Positions 61,381 to 64,000 of a stretch of DNA of 64,000 bases are shown here, in pieces. A program made the position numbers and the translations under genes. This DNA is from Chloroflexota bacterium (GTDB lineage: Bacteria > Chloroflexota > Anaerolineae > Anaerolineales > Anaerolineaceae), in assembly GCA_012797815.1 (NCBI GenBank), contig JAAZOK010000115.1:1-64000 (forward strand), in the 5' to 3' direction. Position 1 is the stretch's first letter. Every line of letters starts with the position of its first letter. The notes below the pieces were generated by a model. That model was not told the DNA's origin, ran no database searches, and saw only the letters and a list, made by a program, of their open reading frames with translations.

Positions 61381-62014
61381 TCTCGTCCAGACGGGTCTCG
61401 AGGCTTACGATGGCATTCTGTAGACGTTCTTCGCGCAGACTGAGGGTGAGGTCGGCACGAGTGCGCTCGATGATGCCCCTTGCCAGGTCGGTCTGGCGGC
61501 GCAACCCGTGCGTGACTGCATCCGGATAATCCACCGTGACCAGCAGGGCGTAGATATCATCCATCAGGTCCAGCAGGCGTTCAGCTTCCTGCGAATAACC
61601 CTGGCGCAAAATATCCATACACTTGCGGCGTAATTCGCCGATCACTTCGGACATGCCGCGCAGGTAGGTGGAGATCTCCACGTTCAATTCATCCGGCAGC
61701 GGCATAGAGTTACCTTTGATCAGATCATAGGTCAGGCGTGCTTCCACATATTCCTTGATGGAATCCTGGGTATAACCGGAATAATATAGCTCGGGATAGG
61801 GTTCCAGATTGGTCTTGAGCCCGTCACTGATGGCTCTGGCATCCTCGATCAGGGTCAGCGCCAGGTCATATTCCTGGCGATGCACCGCGCGAATGGCATT
61901 GGCAGAGCGACGCGTGAGCAAGCGGGTTTGTTCCAGTGCCTCTTCACGGGCTTTGTGGCAGGCTTCCAGAACCTGATGACATTGATCAGATAAAGTAGTG
62001 AAATCGGAATCCAT
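61367..62014 (-). CDS. translin/TRAX-like protein
   Basis: A 215-residue all-helical protein of the translin superfamily. The first helices show REEALEQTRLLTRRSANAIRAVHR (key part LLTRRSANAIRAVHR near 32-46), as in translins. The segment KEYVEARLTYDLIKG (E88, E91) matches the catalytic EYVE of human TRAX (E126, E129), and D152/D153 in LMDDIY fits the third acidic residue. Archaeal TRAX-like proteins form octameric ssRNA endonucleases, so RNase activity is expected here. It lies eight bases after ssb and overlaps the Cas4-like half gene by 14 bp. Confidence 0.8.
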   Translation of the reverse strand: MDSDFTTLSDQCHQVLEACHKAREEALEQTRLLTRRSANAIRAVHRQEYDLALTLIEDARAISDGLKTNLEPYPELYYSGYTQDSIKEYVEARLTYDLIKGNSMPLPDELNVEISTYLRGMSEVIGELRRKCMDILRQGYSQEAERLLDLMDDIYALLVTVDYPDAVTHGLRRQTDLARGIIERTRADLTLSLREERLQNAIVSLETRLDENGKG

Positions 62015-62022
62015 ACGCTGCC

Positions 62023-62445
62023 CTAGAATGGGATGTTATCCTCGTCCACCTCAGGAGCCCCGCTGTCTGATTCGTTGGATGAATCCTGCCCACTGCCACG
62101 CGTGGAGAGGAAGCGCACGGTCTGTGCGTTGACATCATAAGAAGAGCCTGAACGCCCATCCGCACTGGTCCAGAGGCGCGGTCTGCCGGTATCTTTATCA
62201 GGATTGAGGGTGCCTTCGATCAGCACCATGCTGCCCTTGTTCAGATACTGGTTGCAGCTTTCAGCTTGTTTTCCCCAAACCGATACGCGGAACCAGGTGG
62301 TTACTTTCACCAGTTCACCGCCGGCATTGCGGTAAGAGCGGTCAGATGCGACCGAAAAATTGGTAACGGCTTGACCGTTGGGCATGTAACGCATTTCGGG
62401 GTCCTGCCCCAGGCGCCCCACAATGATCAATGTATGAAACGACAT
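62023..62445 (-). CDS. ssb: single-stranded DNA-binding protein
   Basis: A 140-residue SSB. The OB-fold opens with HTLIIVGRLGQDPEMRYMPNGQAVTNFSVA (key part GRLGQDPEMRY) and has TTWFRVSVWGKQAESC and the GTLNPDKDTGRPRLW strand. The tail is short but ends in the conserved acidic EDNIPF, which binds partner proteins. GGAAGGAAG precedes the ATG. It heads a unit of four overlapping or adjacent genes: ssb, translin-like and the two Cas4-like halves. A replication setting (rpsF/rpsR) is absent. Confidence 0.94.
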   Translation of the reverse strand: MSFHTLIIVGRLGQDPEMRYMPNGQAVTNFSVASDRSYRNAGGELVKVTTWFRVSVWGKQAESCNQYLNKGSMVLIEGTLNPDKDTGRPRLWTSADGRSGSSYDVNAQTVRFLSTRGSGQDSSNESDSGAPEVDEDNIPF

Positions 62446-62579
62446 GTTCTTCCTTCCACTTTCTTTATTGTGATTGATTGTTTGTCTTGTGTATCCATTT
62501 AATTATATGCGATTATTGCCACGAAAAACCCTCCGCTAGATTGAAAACAGGAATGTTATAATTCCGAGCAGGTGAAACT

Positions 62580-63350
62580 ATGATAAAAAAACAAATTGGA
62601 GTGATGGGAGCATTTTTCGTATGCTTGCTGGTGATGATCGCTTTTATCTCTACCACAGGCAGTTTTCCGCTGCCCCAAGCTTATTACTACACCCCCACCC
62701 CGCAGGTGGATGGGCGCATCATGTACACGGTCAAAGCTAACGACACCTGTATTTCGATCGCCCTGCTGAATGGCATCTCAGAAGAAACACTGCGCGGGCT
62801 TAACAATCTGCAAGGTGATGACTGCCTGTATCTGCAGGAAGGTCAGCAGTTGTTGATCGGTGTGCTGGAAGAACCTACCGCCACCGCTGAAACCGTCCAG
62901 ACCACCCTGCAACCTTCCCCGACCCCCCTCAAGGGCAACGGCACCATCTGCATCTATCTCTTCAATGATGCTAATGGCAATGCCATGGCGGAAGAAACCG
63001 AGCTACCCATTGCTGGTGGCGCGATAAGCGTGCGTGACCGTTTGAGCGTGGTCAACCTGACCGGTACCACCGATGACAGTGGTGAACCGATCTGTTTTGA
63101 AGATATCCCGGAAGGCGATTATGACCTGAGTGTGGCTATCCCCGAAGGCTACAATCCAACTACGGTGTTGAACTACACCCTCAATTTGCTGCCGGGCGAT
63201 GTTTCTATCGTTGATTTCGGAGCACAACCCAGCTCGCGCGCCCTGCCCATCTTTGGTGAAGATAAACCGTCCGCCTTCATGGCTGTTCTGGGAGTGGTCT
63301 TCATCGGTGCCGGTGTGGGATTATGGTTTTACCTGCGTAAAGTGCGCTAA
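62580..63350 (+). CDS. surface protein with LysM and SdrD B-like domains
   Basis: A 256-residue exported protein. An N-terminal signal/anchor helix (about 8-28) is followed by a LysM-like peptidoglycan-binding domain (about 48-92: YTVKANDTCISIALLNGIS..LRGLNNL..D.CLYLQEGQQLLI), a Thr/Pro linker, a SdrD B-like (Cna_B-type) domain (about 118-212: LFNDANGN.M...E.P..G..ISVRD), and a C-terminal membrane helix (about 232-251) ending in RKVR. The arrangement suits a wall-associated membrane protein. A TATAAT lies 17 bases before the start, with AGGTGA between. A terminator follows. Confidence 0.8.
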   Translation: MIKKQIGVMGAFFVCLLVMIAFISTTGSFPLPQAYYYTPTPQVDGRIMYTVKANDTCISIALLNGISEETLRGLNNLQGDDCLYLQEGQQLLIGVLEEPTATAETVQTTLQPSPTPLKGNGTICIYLFNDANGNAMAEETELPIAGGAISVRDRLSVVNLTGTTDDSGEPICFEDIPEGDYDLSVAIPEGYNPTTVLNYTLNLLPGDVSIVDFGAQPSSRALPIFGEDKPSAFMAVLGVVFIGAGVGLWFYLRKVR

Positions 63351-63359
63351 ATAAATTGA

Positions 63360-63390
63360 AACGCCCCATCTCACAAACGGGGCGTTTTTT
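63360..63390 (+). terminator. rho-independent terminator
   Basis: AACGCCCC (63360-63367) and GGGGCGTT (63379-63386) form an 8-bp stem followed by six T on the plus strand. It ends the LysM protein gene and touches the stop codon of the convergent molybdoenzyme gene. Confidence 0.88.
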
Positions 63391-64000
63391 ATGAACCGGT
63401 GCGTTGTTCTTTCCAGATATCCGCTTCGTTATGGTAACCTGCCTGTTCCCAGAAGCCTGGTTTATCCGTGCTGCTGAATTCCAACCCGCGCAGCCATTTG
63501 GCTCCTTTCCACAGGTAAACATCCTTCGCTTCACGATTACCGGGCACAGCACCTATCAACCCCCTGACGGGATAACCGTGTTCAGGCGTGATGGGTTGTC
63601 CTTCGTAATGGGTTGCCAGCATGAAACGATCGGAAACAACCACTTCCAGCGGCAGGTTGGCGCTGAACTCATTTTCGGCATGCTGGATAACGAATCTGGC
63701 GGAGAGCAGCGGTTGGATCAGCCCGGCGTGAATGAGGTCGCTGATCAGTATCCCTTCCCAGTGGGTGTCGAATTTACTCCAGCGTGTCACGCAGTGCAGG
63801 TCGTAGCATAGTTTACGACGCGGCAGGGCTTGAAAAGCCTCCCAATCCCAGCGCTGTTCCTGCTCCACCTCGCCAAAGATACGAAAGAACCAGGTGGCGG
63901 GATCAAAGAGCGGCACTGCTCCGTAATGCAACACCGGAAACTTGAGGGTCACGCTCTGTCCGGGTGGCAGGCGCCCTTCTTGCTGCATCTGCAATTCCAA
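63389..64000 (-). CDS. molybdopterin-dependent oxidoreductase, sulfite oxidase family (partial)
   Basis: The C-terminal 203 residues of a protein whose N-terminus lies beyond the window. It has the Mo-co sulfite-oxidase fold: the molybdenum-ligand Cys in LHCVTRWSKFDTHWEGI, the segment NLPLEVVVSDRFMLATHYEGQPITPEHGYPVRGLIGAVPGN (key part HGYPVRG) and KWLRGLEF near the C-terminus. It resembles YedY/MsrP-like and sulfite oxidase-like enzymes that repair oxidised methionine or oxidise sulfite. The signal peptide and heme or dimerisation domains cannot be seen. Substrate unknown. Confidence 0.85.
   Translation of the reverse strand: MELQMQQEGRLPPGQSVTLKFPVLHYGAVPLFDPATWFFRIFGEVEQEQRWDWEAFQALPRRKLCYDLHCVTRWSKFDTHWEGILISDLIHAGLIQPLLSARFVIQHAENEFSANLPLEVVVSDRFMLATHYEGQPITPEHGYPVRGLIGAVPGNREAKDVYLWKGAKWLRGLEFSSTDKPGFWEQAGYHNEADIWKEQRTGS

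Overview
The window looks like chromosomal DNA of a free-living bacterium of the Chloroflexota, most likely the class Anaerolineae. That placement is an inference from gene content, not from an rRNA: a DUF6391-type protein, a SpoIIIAA-like R3H ATPase, PrsW, large FtsX permeases, LysM and lipoprotein surface proteins, and no outer-membrane or LPS genes. Genes are densely packed on both strands, mostly housekeeping. No gene-free stretch exceeds about 260 bp. I saw no rRNA, transposase, phage gene or CRISPR array.

Layout. 1-4.6 kb (minus): hutI, an HD phosphohydrolase, an inositol monophosphatase and oligoendopeptidase F form one tight unit. 4.7-7.4 kb: a membrane glycosyltransferase, an Rrf2 regulator with a clear inverted repeat upstream, and a thioesterase. 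7.5-13 kb (plus): clpC, radA, a DUF6391 protein and holA. 13-15.3 kb (minus): galE, a transaldolase-family aldolase and a YegP-like protein. 15.5-20.8 kb (plus): a small Cys-rich secreted protein, then a giant FtsX permease carrying a decayed M28 peptidase-like domain, then its ABC ATPase. 20.9-28 kb: arfB, a LUD protein with divergent TetR regulator, a DinB-like protein, EamA, YjbQ and a GAF-SpoIIE phosphatase. 27.9-35.8 kb (minus, read downward): pdxS, pdxT, an unknown gene, R3H ATPase, tmk, a DsbA-cyclophilin lipoprotein, prsW, plsC and comEC in one long possible transcription unit.

At 35.93-35.98 kb two parS-like palindromes lie between pdxS and an ABC-2 export operon; with dnaN at 42-43 kb this suggests an origin-proximal segment. 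39.5-48.6 kb (minus) holds a PEP/pyruvate-binding protein, dnaN, glutamate dehydrogenase, gatB, an aminotransferase and a sugar nucleotidyltransferase, then tRNA-Leu(CAA). After ychF (plus) comes a TetR-controlled MacAB-like exporter (50-55 kb) with two different ATPases, one with altered catalytic motifs. SurE, tRNA-Arg with the unusual anticodon GCG, a small membrane protein, recN, a zinc-binding membrane protein and nadK follow.

The most interesting locus is 60.6-62.4 kb: ssb, a translin/TRAX-like protein that keeps the EYVE catalytic motif, and two overlapping or abutting small membrane-protein genes that together contain a complete set of Cas4 nuclease residues. The nuclease appears to be split into two membrane-anchored halves. 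Together with SSB and a probable RNase/ssDNA-binding translin-like protein this looks like an undescribed nucleic-acid-processing module. The window ends with a LysM surface protein and the C-terminal part of a sulfite-oxidase-family molybdoenzyme.
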